From positions 1 to 13,158 of the forward strand of contig JAPLSP010000482.1 of assembly GCA_026398575.1 (NCBI GenBank): a stretch of DNA of 13,158 nucleotides, read 5' to 3'. Every line of letters starts with the position of its first letter. Position 1 is the stretch's first letter. Positions 6,891 through 13,158 of the stretch are shown here, piece after piece. A program made the position numbers and the translations under genes. This stretch comes from Candidatus Sumerlaeota bacterium (GTDB lineage Bacteria; Sumerlaeota; Sumerlaeia; JADFCT01). A model generated the notes under the pieces. It searched no databases, was not told the DNA's origin, and saw only the letters and a list, made by a program, of their open reading frames with translations.

Positions 6891-9800
6891 TTAGCTTCCT
6901 TCCGCTGCCTTCAGCGTTACATCCACCACGCCTTGTTGATGCATGAGGCGAAGTTTCAGAGTCTTGCTCGCCTCATTCCAGGTTGCTTCCTTCGTAGCCG
7001 ATGGCGGTTCGATTGTCCACTGCGGCTTGCGCGCGCAGATAATGCTCAACTCGGTATCGCGATCCGGATATTCGGTGTTCGCTTGGAGCCACAAACGCTT
7101 CCCTTGGTCTTCGAGCTTGCCAACGAGATAAGTGTGCGGACCGATTTTGCCGGAGAGGGTTTTGAATGCATCGCGATTCAGCGGGATGGAATAGGTTTGC
7201 GTCAGGTCCATGTTCTCGTTGCCGTTCAGTATCGTGATGGTGTCGCCCACCAGAGCGACCGTCGCGTCGCCGTCGTACCACTTGGGATATGCCGAATCGA
7301 AGAATTTCTTCACCTGCTCGATGGTCTGCAATTCAGAGACGGGTAGATTTTTAATCGCCGCATTGATCGGTTCGTTTCTCTGCGGCAATGTCGGGATATA
7401 GTAATAGCGGCCGGTATTGGGGAAGAACTCCCAGAGCTGTCCGTCAATGTTTCCCATCTTTCCGAAACCATACGTAGCGGCATAGAGCGGGCCGTATTCG
7501 ACATAGTGGGGCCAAGCCACCGAGTCGCCCTGCGTTTTTTTGTCGTTATAGACGGCCATCTTGATGTTTTGCAGGACCTGTTCTTTGGTGGGGATGAGGC
7601 GGTGTTGGACGGCGCCCCGGATCAGCGGCACGACGAAGCGCTTGAAGCAATCGCTGGTTTTGCCGGTTGTGTCCCAGATCGCCGACGGCCAGGCGCCGCC
7701 GAAGCGCTCGGCTTCTTTGGGGCTGTACATGAGGGTTTGGCCGTCGAGGCTGTAGATGCCGCAGCCGCGACTGACGCCCATGACGAAGTTCAGCGTCCAG
7801 AAAATTCGCGGCATGGTCTTGAGCACGCCGGAGCGTTCGCCGGCGCAGACGCCCATTCCGTTGAAGCCGGCGTTTTGCCAATAGAAGCCGCCGTCTTCCC
7901 AAGCGCCATGCTGATGCGTGATTCCGCCCAGCCAAAGTCCCATCGCGGCACTCTGCGAATAGAACTGGCGGCGGATGATGTTGTTTTTTTGCGAGAGGAC
8001 GAGGTAGCGGCCATACTCACGGACGAACGCGCCCTGCTTGTCCATCAGGTCCTGCCACTTGTCGTCCTTGTAGGTGCCGTCGGCTTCCTGATAAATCATG
8101 CCATACTTGGCGCAGATGCGCGTAAGGCGATGGGCATAGCGCATCGCGCCGTCTTTGCCATCCTGATAGAGATCGCCGAGATGTTCGCCGCCCTGGATGC
8201 CGATGAAATTCGGGACATTCTGGAACAGCCACTCGATATCCGCCAGGCTGACCCAATGGCTGCGCAGCATGATCGCGTGCGGCAGCTTATCCAGGCCGCG
8301 CGCGAAATCAATCACCGGGATGCCTTTGCCTTCCATCCCTTCGGCGATGATCCCGATGTAGGGCGCCAGCTCCGCGGGCGCATCGGGATGAAAATCGGTG
8401 AAGTCTGTGACGCGAGAGGCTTCGAGGGTGAAGAGCGGCGCTTCAGGCGTCAGCGGGCGCTTGAGCGGCTTCATCGAGTAGTCGTTATTTACCGTGAAAC
8501 TGCGCACGGGCGACCATGCGCCTTTGAGATCGCCTTTGGCGCCGCGCACGCGCCAAAACCATTTACCCGGCGCCGGCAGCTTGTCGTCGGGCGCCATGTA
8601 CCAGGGGTAGTCCTGGCTGGTCGTGACGCGCTCCTGCTGCGGCGCGGCGAAATCCTCCGAGCGCGACCATTGCAGGTCATAATCCACGACCAGCGGAATC
8701 GCGCGCCAGCGAAACATCGTCGCAAAGTCGGTGAATGACGCATCCGCCACGGGCGAGAGCATCGTCGGCGTCATCGGCAGCGTCTCCGCAATTGAAATCG
8801 TGGCTGCTGCTGCCATCTCCAGGACGAACGGAACTTCGTCAGCCCAGCCAAGACGCTGATTCAGATCAATCGTATGCTCGCCCGGCTGGCTTGTTTCCAG
8901 CAGCGTAACGGCTGCTTTGCCGGACGCCATCGGACGCGCCACGATCTTCGCGGCGTTCGCGGCGCCCGCATTCGCCAAGGAAACGCGGCACTCGTAGTGT
9001 TTGTTGAAATCCATCCGCAAAGCCAGTTGGCGGTCGGAGATAGCCCCAAGTTCGGAGACAGTTTGCGCATACAATGGCTGTCCGCCAAGGAACACCGCGC
9101 ACGGCGGGTTCAAGCGCGGTATCTGTTCCTTCTGAAGGCTCTGCCATAACTCGACTGTTTGGCGGAATACGCTGGCGCCGGTCTGCGCGGCCAGAAAGGC
9201 GAAGCCGTTTTCCAGCGACTCATGCGGTTTGACGAGGAAAGGGAACTGCCCCTGAACCGGATCAATGAAATTGCACTGGAAGCCGCCAGCGCCGCAGCCC
9301 CAGATCATCGAACCCTGCCCCACCTTGCCGGGTGTGGGGAGCAGCGTGGACATCCCAACGCCGCACCCCGTCGCCGGCGACTCCATGCTGATGCGGCAGA
9401 GCTGCCCGATCCATGCGGGGCGCGTCTCGCCGCCGTTGATGTCGCCCTGGATCGGGGACTTCTTGCGTTCGATCAGCGGCGTTGGCATCAACTCCTTCGA
9501 CCATTTTCCAAAAACGCCATTGCCGCTGCCGGTATAAGCCACCCACAGCGGCGCATCGCTGTCGTTGGTCCATCGCACGCGGCAAATCAGAATCGGCAAG
9601 CCGGGGACCAGCTCGAAGGTTTCGGTGATGGTCATGCCTTTCGCGACTCCATCCAGCCGCCGCGTTATCTTGATCGAGGGCCGGCCATCGGGGCTGACCG
9701 ATGCCTCGCGCTTTTCAACGGGCGCATCAGCGAAGCGCGCTAGACCGAGTTGCTTCAAGTAGCTCGCATCGCCATTGGTGATCCGCCCGCGATTCTGATT

Positions 9801-10946
9801 GTCTATCCAGAAATCCAGCGCGCCGTCTTCGATCAGGCCTGTCTTCTCTTTCTCAAATTCGAGCCGCCAGCCTTTCTTGCCGAACGCAAAGCGCAGAATG
9901 CCGTTCCTCACTTCCTCCGGTTTCGCATCCGCCACTTTCGCTTCCTGCCAGCGATCCGACTTCTCCGCGAGCAATTCCATCCGGGATGACGGCGGCAACG
10001 AGACGTACAGCCAGAGAACGGGGCGACCATCCGCCGTGCCGCGCGAGATTGGCATGGCCGAATCTTTATTGGCGGCCCGTATTCGAATCGGCGCGTTTTC
10101 AGGCAGACCTAGCTTGGCATGGAAGTCCTTTTCATCAAGCGCGACCGCTGCCGCATGCACGGGCAGTTTGGAATAGTTGACAACCGTGATGGGCAGGCGG
10201 ACCTCGCTGCGCGCAGTGGATTGCCCGGGCTTTTCCATCACTTGCGTCAAAGCGGCGAACCATTGCGCGGCCATCTTCTCGGCGCCTTTCGCATTCGGAT
10301 GGACCATGTCGGCAATGGTATCGGCGCTCCAATCGAAACCCGCCGCCTGATTTACGATAATGACGGGCTGCGGCGGCGTGTTCAGGCGTTCGGCCAGTTT
10401 GCCCAATTCCTCATTGAGCGCCGGAATATAGGAGTACTTGGGCAGCTTGCCGCTGGGGATGACCTGCGCGAGCAATACAATCACTTTCGGATTCTCCGCG
10501 CGCAGAGAGGCGATAATCTTCTCGGTGGCGGATACGATTCCGTTTATGGGCTGCTCTTCAACGGTATGATTGTGGCCGGCGTGGATGAGCGCGATATCGG
10601 GCGCATGTTCCCGGGGAATTTTGCCCACGGTCGCCGCGAGGAACTCGGCGTTCTTTCCGCCATATCCTTCATGCGGCAAAGGCCCGATGCGCGATTCGCT
10701 CGAACGCGATCCGATGTATTCAATCAGATAGCCGGCAGCGAATAGCTTCTCCCGTAACGGATACCGGTATGTGGAAAAAGTTTTGCCGCCCTCAGTGATC
10801 GAATCGCCGATTGGCAGAATGCGGTAAATGCGCTGACCCGCCGCATCCCTCGCGCCCTCTCCATCCGCGCCAATTCTGCCGGCACTCATTAAGGCAAGAA
10901 TTGCAGCCACCGAAATCAAATAGGCGTTCAGCCAACATCGGTTCAT
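6891..10946 (-). CDS. Multidomain SGNH esterase / FN3-like / GH98 hydrolase
   Basis: A 1351-residue secreted enzyme, the largest gene here. After a signal peptide, residues 41-237 form an SGNH/GDSL hydrolase: GDSIT (S49), a GYGG block, HAGHN (N126) and DMVHPN (D213, H216). This order fits carbohydrate acetylesterases. Residues about 245-720 are beta-rich and unassigned. Residues about 729-820 look like an FN3-type domain (LSPVADA...WRVRGAKG...WSPVRSF). Residues about 834-1187 match a GH98 catalytic domain, with E921, E1017 and D1018 among the candidate acidic residues, followed by a beta-rich tail. GH98 enzymes are known as blood-group A/B endo-beta-galactosidases, and some as endo-xylanases; an attached esterase fits acetylated xylan. 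The start at 10946 is chosen because GGAG lies 10 bases before it but only one base before the ATG at 10955. It may be co-transcribed with the upstream alpha/alpha-barrel gene. GH98 identity is from motif memory only. Confidence 0.78.
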   Translation of the reverse strand: MNRCWLNAYLISVAAILALMSAGRIGADGEGARDAAGQRIYRILPIGDSITEGGKTFSTYRYPLREKLFAAGYLIEYIGSRSSESRIGPLPHEGYGGKNAEFLAATVGKIPREHAPDIALIHAGHNHTVEEQPINGIVSATEKIIASLRAENPKVIVLLAQVIPSGKLPKYSYIPALNEELGKLAERLNTPPQPVIIVNQAAGFDWSADTIADMVHPNAKGAEKMAAQWFAALTQVMEKPGQSTARSEVRLPITVVNYSKLPVHAAAVALDEKDFHAKLGLPENAPIRIRAANKDSAMPISRGTADGRPVLWLYVSLPPSSRMELLAEKSDRWQEAKVADAKPEEVRNGILRFAFGKKGWRLEFEKEKTGLIEDGALDFWIDNQNRGRITNGDASYLKQLGLARFADAPVEKREASVSPDGRPSIKITRRLDGVAKGMTITETFELVPGLPILICRVRWTNDSDAPLWVAYTGSGNGVFGKWSKELMPTPLIERKKSPIQGDINGGETRPAWIGQLCRISMESPATGCGVGMSTLLPTPGKVGQGSMIWGCGAGGFQCNFIDPVQGQFPFLVKPHESLENGFAFLAAQTGASVFRQTVELWQSLQKEQIPRLNPPCAVFLGGQPLYAQTVSELGAISDRQLALRMDFNKHYECRVSLANAGAANAAKIVARPMASGKAAVTLLETSQPGEHTIDLNQRLGWADEVPFVLEMAAAATISIAETLPMTPTMLSPVADASFTDFATMFRWRAIPLVVDYDLQWSRSEDFAAPQQERVTTSQDYPWYMAPDDKLPAPGKWFWRVRGAKGDLKGAWSPVRSFTVNNDYSMKPLKRPLTPEAPLFTLEASRVTDFTDFHPDAPAELAPYIGIIAEGMEGKGIPVIDFARGLDKLPHAIMLRSHWVSLADIEWLFQNVPNFIGIQGGEHLGDLYQDGKDGAMRYAHRLTRICAKYGMIYQEADGTYKDDKWQDLMDKQGAFVREYGRYLVLSQKNNIIRRQFYSQSAAMGLWLGGITHQHGAWEDGGFYWQNAGFNGMGVCAGERSGVLKTMPRIFWTLNFVMGVSRGCGIYSLDGQTLMYSPKEAERFGGAWPSAIWDTTGKTSDCFKRFVVPLIRGAVQHRLIPTKEQVLQNIKMAVYNDKKTQGDSVAWPHYVEYGPLYAATYGFGKMGNIDGQLWEFFPNTGRYYYIPTLPQRNEPINAAIKNLPVSELQTIEQVKKFFDSAYPKWYDGDATVALVGDTITILNGNENMDLTQTYSIPLNRDAFKTLSGKIGPHTYLVGKLEDQGKRLWLQANTEYPDRDTELSIICARKPQWTIEPPSATKEATWNEASKTLKLRLMHQQGVVDVTLKAAEGS

Positions 10947-10956
10947 GGAATCCATA

Positions 10957-10960
10957 CTCC
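10957..10960 (-). promoter_or_regulatory. Ribosome binding site that decides the GH98 gene start
   Basis: The minus strand reads GGAG here. It is one base before the ATG at 10955 but ten bases before the in-frame ATG at 10946, so initiation at 10946 is more plausible. Confidence 0.5.
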
Positions 10961-10988
10961 GTGTAAATGCAAGATCAGTTGGTCCTTA

Positions 10989-11070
10989 TTAGCGGTCATT
11001 AGCGGCCGTTAGCGGTTTCCAATGTCCGCCGATTCGCAACCACTAATGAACACGAATGGACACGAATGGA
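10989..11070. repeat. 10-bp-periodic direct repeats in intergenic gap
   Basis: TTAGCGG occurs three times exactly 10 bases apart (10989, 10999, 11009). About 25 bases further on, three 10-mers follow in tandem: CACTAATGAA (11041), CACGAATGGA (11051) and CACGAATGGA (11061). Read in reverse complement, the first set (CCGCTAA...) resembles the second set's CACTAATG core, so the two halves form a loose inverted arrangement. They fill the gap between the two minus-strand genes. An ATGCGCAT palindrome (11070-11077) with a T run follows. No gene or obvious terminator is present in 10947-11143. Confidence 0.7.
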
Positions 11071-11143
11071 TGCGCATTTTTTTTCCCAAAAACTCCAATA
11101 GCCATAGTGAGTGCAATTTTATTATTCCACTTGCGGCATGTGA

Positions 11144-12739
11144 TTATAGCCCAAAGCCCATCATATCCGGTTCCTGACCGGTTTCAAGATACATCAGCGA
11201 AAGGAACAGTATGCCAATGCCATCCACAGCGTCACAGCGGTCTTCGCCCGGATGCGAGCGAAACATGCGCGCGTCCTTGGAGTAAAGGCATGTCACCGCC
11301 TCCGCCGCCAACTGGCGCGCCTGCTCGAACATCTTGGCGTCGTCCAATACATTGGCCGCGCGGATCAGGAAATGGATGCACCGCCCGTATTGATCCGCGT
11401 AGGCGCCTTTGCCCCCGTTGGCCGGGACGCTCTGCGCGATGAGATTGGCGAAGCGGCGAACCGCTGTCTTGAAGACGTCATCCTGGGTTTGCCGATAGAG
11501 CATCAGGCTGGCCTCGGCCATGCACATCGGATAGTTGTGCGTCGGAAAGAGCGGCTCCCACAAGTCGGCGTATTCGCCGGGCTGATAAAGAGTGTCTTCG
11601 CCGCTCGTCTTCGTCCGCTCGGGTTTGCGCGGCGTTCCGTCAGCGACGGTGAGCTGGCCGAAATAGCGCCCCGTCTTCTCGTCATAGCCGTAATGCAGCC
11701 ACGCTTTGACGGCGTCGCGCGCCATGGTTCGGAATTCTCCCTCACCGGTATAGTCGGCGCTGCGAAGCAGGCAGCCGGCCCACAAGCCCACCTCCGTCGT
11801 TGAGGCATAGTAGTCCCAGCGTTTCTCCGGGCCGGACTGATTCTGAAGCAAACCGGTCGCGGCGTCCTTCTGAGCGAAACTGAAGCGCGCCATCAGCAGC
11901 GCGCGCGCTTTGAGCCACGCGTCTTTGCGTCCCGTCCGCGCGTAGAGCCACGATAGCGATTCGACCATGACGCCGCCGGCTTCAAGAAATGGATGCGCGC
12001 CTCCGCCGGATTTGCTGGTGGGCGGTTGAACGGCTGTGACGTCAGCATGCCGGTCGAAAATGCCGGTCTTGGGGTCCTTGACGTGTTGAATGCCGATCGT
12101 GCGGATGCAGCGCTCTGTTTTTTCCGGCGAGATCATCCAGAATATTTCCCATGCGCACGGCAGCGGACGGACTTCATGGGCGCCGCCGGAAAAGGAAACG
12201 ATCTTTTCCGTGAACACGTCATAATAAAGGTGGTTGCCCCAGAGGAAGAGGCCGTTTTCTTTCGAGACACAGCGCTCGAGAAAATCGCGCAGGTAGCGGT
12301 CGGCGGCCTGACGATAGCGCTTGTCGCGGGTAAGCCGGCTGAGATTATACGCAGCCACAACAGCCGGCTGTTCCCAATAAAGATTGCTGCCGCGCGGAGC
12401 ATGAATCTGCCGGTAGGTGCGCTTGACGGCCGGATCGGCTTTGGCGGGCTGTCCGCCTATGTTGATGTCTATGGAGGCCAGCCACAAGCCGTTTTTGTCG
12501 CTGCCATAGTTGTCTGTGCCGCTGAGGATCACCTTGTCATAGTGATTCTTAATCAGCGCAAGATAGGAGGCGGATGCATCCACAAACTTCGCCGGACGAC
12601 TGGTCGGCTTGTCTTCAGCCGCTGCTGATGCGAAATGCGGCAGAAGGATTTGAACTGCGGCGATCCATGCCAGAGAGGTTAAGACAATGAGGCCAGTTCG
12701 TCTCCATCTTTTCGTTGCCATTGATAACATTGTGTCCAT
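11144..12739 (-). CDS. Secreted alpha/alpha-barrel-like protein, possible glycan lyase or hydrolase
   Basis: A 531-residue protein with a basic N-terminus (KRWRR, 10-14), a hydrophobic signal segment (16-33) and a likely cut near ASA/AAE (about 38-40). The body is a run of helical hairpins rich in aromatic and charged residues, as in (alpha/alpha)6-7 barrels. Notable conserved-looking blocks are RGSNLYWEQPAVVAAY (116-131), GNHLYYDVF (168-176), AHEVRPLPCAWEIFW (187-201), GGGAHPFLEAGGVMVESL (245-262) and PTHNYPMCMAE (399-409). This style is seen in pectate-lyase-annotated and six-hairpin glycosidase-like proteins of PVC-type bacteria, but I cannot name a family. Two His and several Glu/Asp in these blocks could form an active or metal site. 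Ribosome binding site GAGG lies six bases before the 12739 start; ATGs at 12730 and 12721 are alternatives. It probably leads a two-gene unit with the GH98 fusion, 188-197 bases downstream. Confidence 0.65.
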   Translation of the reverse strand: MDTMLSMATKRWRRTGLIVLTSLAWIAAVQILLPHFASAAAEDKPTSRPAKFVDASASYLALIKNHYDKVILSGTDNYGSDKNGLWLASIDINIGGQPAKADPAVKRTYRQIHAPRGSNLYWEQPAVVAAYNLSRLTRDKRYRQAADRYLRDFLERCVSKENGLFLWGNHLYYDVFTEKIVSFSGGAHEVRPLPCAWEIFWMISPEKTERCIRTIGIQHVKDPKTGIFDRHADVTAVQPPTSKSGGGAHPFLEAGGVMVESLSWLYARTGRKDAWLKARALLMARFSFAQKDAATGLLQNQSGPEKRWDYYASTTEVGLWAGCLLRSADYTGEGEFRTMARDAVKAWLHYGYDEKTGRYFGQLTVADGTPRKPERTKTSGEDTLYQPGEYADLWEPLFPTHNYPMCMAEASLMLYRQTQDDVFKTAVRRFANLIAQSVPANGGKGAYADQYGRCIHFLIRAANVLDDAKMFEQARQLAAEAVTCLYSKDARMFRSHPGEDRCDAVDGIGILFLSLMYLETGQEPDMMGFGL

Positions 12740-12801
12740 GATCTCCCTCGCGATTTTCAGCGCGCCATAATCTTCAAGACGTATTCATCATCACACAGCC
12801 C

Positions 12802-12839
12802 TTGCGCGGGAAGCCTAATCGCCAGACTTTCCGCGTCAA
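12802..12839 (-). promoter_or_regulatory. Inverted repeat in leader of alpha/alpha-barrel gene
   Basis: TTGCGCGGGAAG (12802-12813) pairs with CTTTCCGCGTCAA (12827-12839): nine continuous pairs including one G-T wobble, then three more after a single-base bulge. It sits 63-100 bases upstream of the start codon, where a regulator-binding operator or an mRNA leader hairpin would be expected. Which of these it is cannot be told. Confidence 0.45.
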
Positions 12840-13000
12840 TTTTACCCCAAACCCACTACAAGCGCGCAAGCTTTTGACGCGGCCATCAGTCCATGACAAA
12901 GGCAGGGCCGCCAGACAATAAAGCCAGAATTGGTGAACCCAAGATCTAACCCCGAAGCCGAGCCTGAAAAAATCTGGAAACTTGTTGCTCAATTTTCAGA

Positions 13001-13029
13001 TTGACTTGGAATTATTAAGCAAATATAAA
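13001..13029 (+). promoter_or_regulatory. Near-consensus sigma70-type promoter pointing right
   Basis: TTGACT (13001-13006), a 17-base spacer, then TATAAA (13024-13029): five of six matches to each consensus hexamer at ideal spacing. It lies in an AT-rich tract, which raises the chance of such a match by accident. No reading frame follows inside the window, so its target would begin past the right edge or be a small RNA. Confidence 0.5.
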
Positions 13030-13121
13030 ATATTAGAGGGTGTTTCGAAAATCTTTATAAATCTCTGAAATATTTTGAGATACGATCAAATAAGCCCTTG
13101 ATAGATATTTTGACCATTTTC

Positions 13122-13135
13122 GAGGATTTTTCCTC
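13122..13135 (+). terminator. Weak terminator-like hairpin near right edge
   Basis: GAGGA, a TTTT loop, TCCTC, then a T-rich run (TTTGTTT). The stem is only 5 bp, so it is a weak candidate. It lies about 85 bases after the promoter-like site, which would bound a transcript of roughly 100 nt if both were real. Confidence 0.2.
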
Positions 13136-13158
13136 TTTGTTTAGCGCTGGATTCCGCG

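Larger units (their letters stand above)
12740..13158. other. Gene-free right edge: leader of minus gene, then AT-rich tract
   Basis: No convincing gene occurs in these 419 bases. The part next to the minus-strand gene (12740-12960) is GC-balanced and holds an inverted repeat (12802-12839). From about 12960 onward the sequence becomes markedly AT-rich, with a plus-strand promoter-like sequence and several small palindromes, including AATAT-AAA-ATATT (13022-13034). Divergent transcription from this region is plausible: minus-strand into the window, plus-strand out of it. Confidence 0.55.

Noticed and set aside
7506..8738. 410-codon plus-strand frame opposite the GH98 region
   Set aside because: The minus strand carries the conserved catalytic domain here; the plus-strand translation shows no recognisable fold.
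10989..11070. Possible CRISPR array
   Set aside because: Units of 10 bases with no unique spacers of 25-40 bases and no cas gene nearby.
12774..12992. 72-codon minus-strand frame upstream of the alpha/alpha-barrel gene
   Set aside because: TTG start, no ribosome binding site, overlaps the leader inverted repeat, and the product has no recognisable feature.

Overview
This is a block of secreted carbohydrate-active enzymes from an uncultured-type bacterium of moderately high G+C. Six long genes fill most of the 13.2 kb. Every one starts with a signal peptide, and none is a transporter, regulator or housekeeping gene. There is no SusC/SusD pair. Together with the protein families seen (heparinase II/III, DUF4838, GH98, SGNH esterase, GH26) and the short palindromic repeats between genes, this suggests a Planctomycetota, Verrucomicrobiota, Lentisphaerota or similar lineage rather than Bacteroidota. 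That placement is inference; no ribosomal RNA or marker gene is present.

Layout. Positions 1-176 hold two perfect hairpins and no gene. Four plus-strand genes follow: a heparinase II/III-like polysaccharide lyase (177-2087), a putative secreted HExxH metallopeptidase (2262-3110), a GH26 beta-mannanase-like hydrolase (3120-4247) and a DUF4838 (GH163-like) protein (4274-6847). The last three are packed with gaps of 9 and 26 bases and look like one transcription unit. A long hairpin element (2105-2233) separates the first gene from them. Two minus-strand genes converge on this group: a very large SGNH esterase - FN3-like - GH98 fusion (10946-6891) and, upstream of it, an alpha/alpha-barrel-like protein of unresolved family (12739-11144). 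They are separated by about 190 bases carrying 10-bp-periodic repeats. The right end (12740-13158) has no gene. It turns AT-rich and contains a near-consensus sigma70-type promoter pointing out of the window.

How the genes may work together. All products should act outside the cytoplasm. The lyase, GH26, GH98 and DUF4838 enzymes would cut internal bonds of complex polysaccharides, the SGNH domain could remove acyl groups, and the alpha/alpha-barrel protein may handle oligosaccharides or be another lyase. Two readings of the substrate remain open: acetylated plant hemicellulose (GH26, SGNH, GH98 as a xylanase) or animal-type glycans (heparinase-like, GH98 as a blood-group endo-galactosidase, DUF4838 as an endo-N-acetylglucosaminidase, plus a peptidase). 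The sequence alone cannot decide between them. I found no phage, transposase, CRISPR, tRNA or rRNA.
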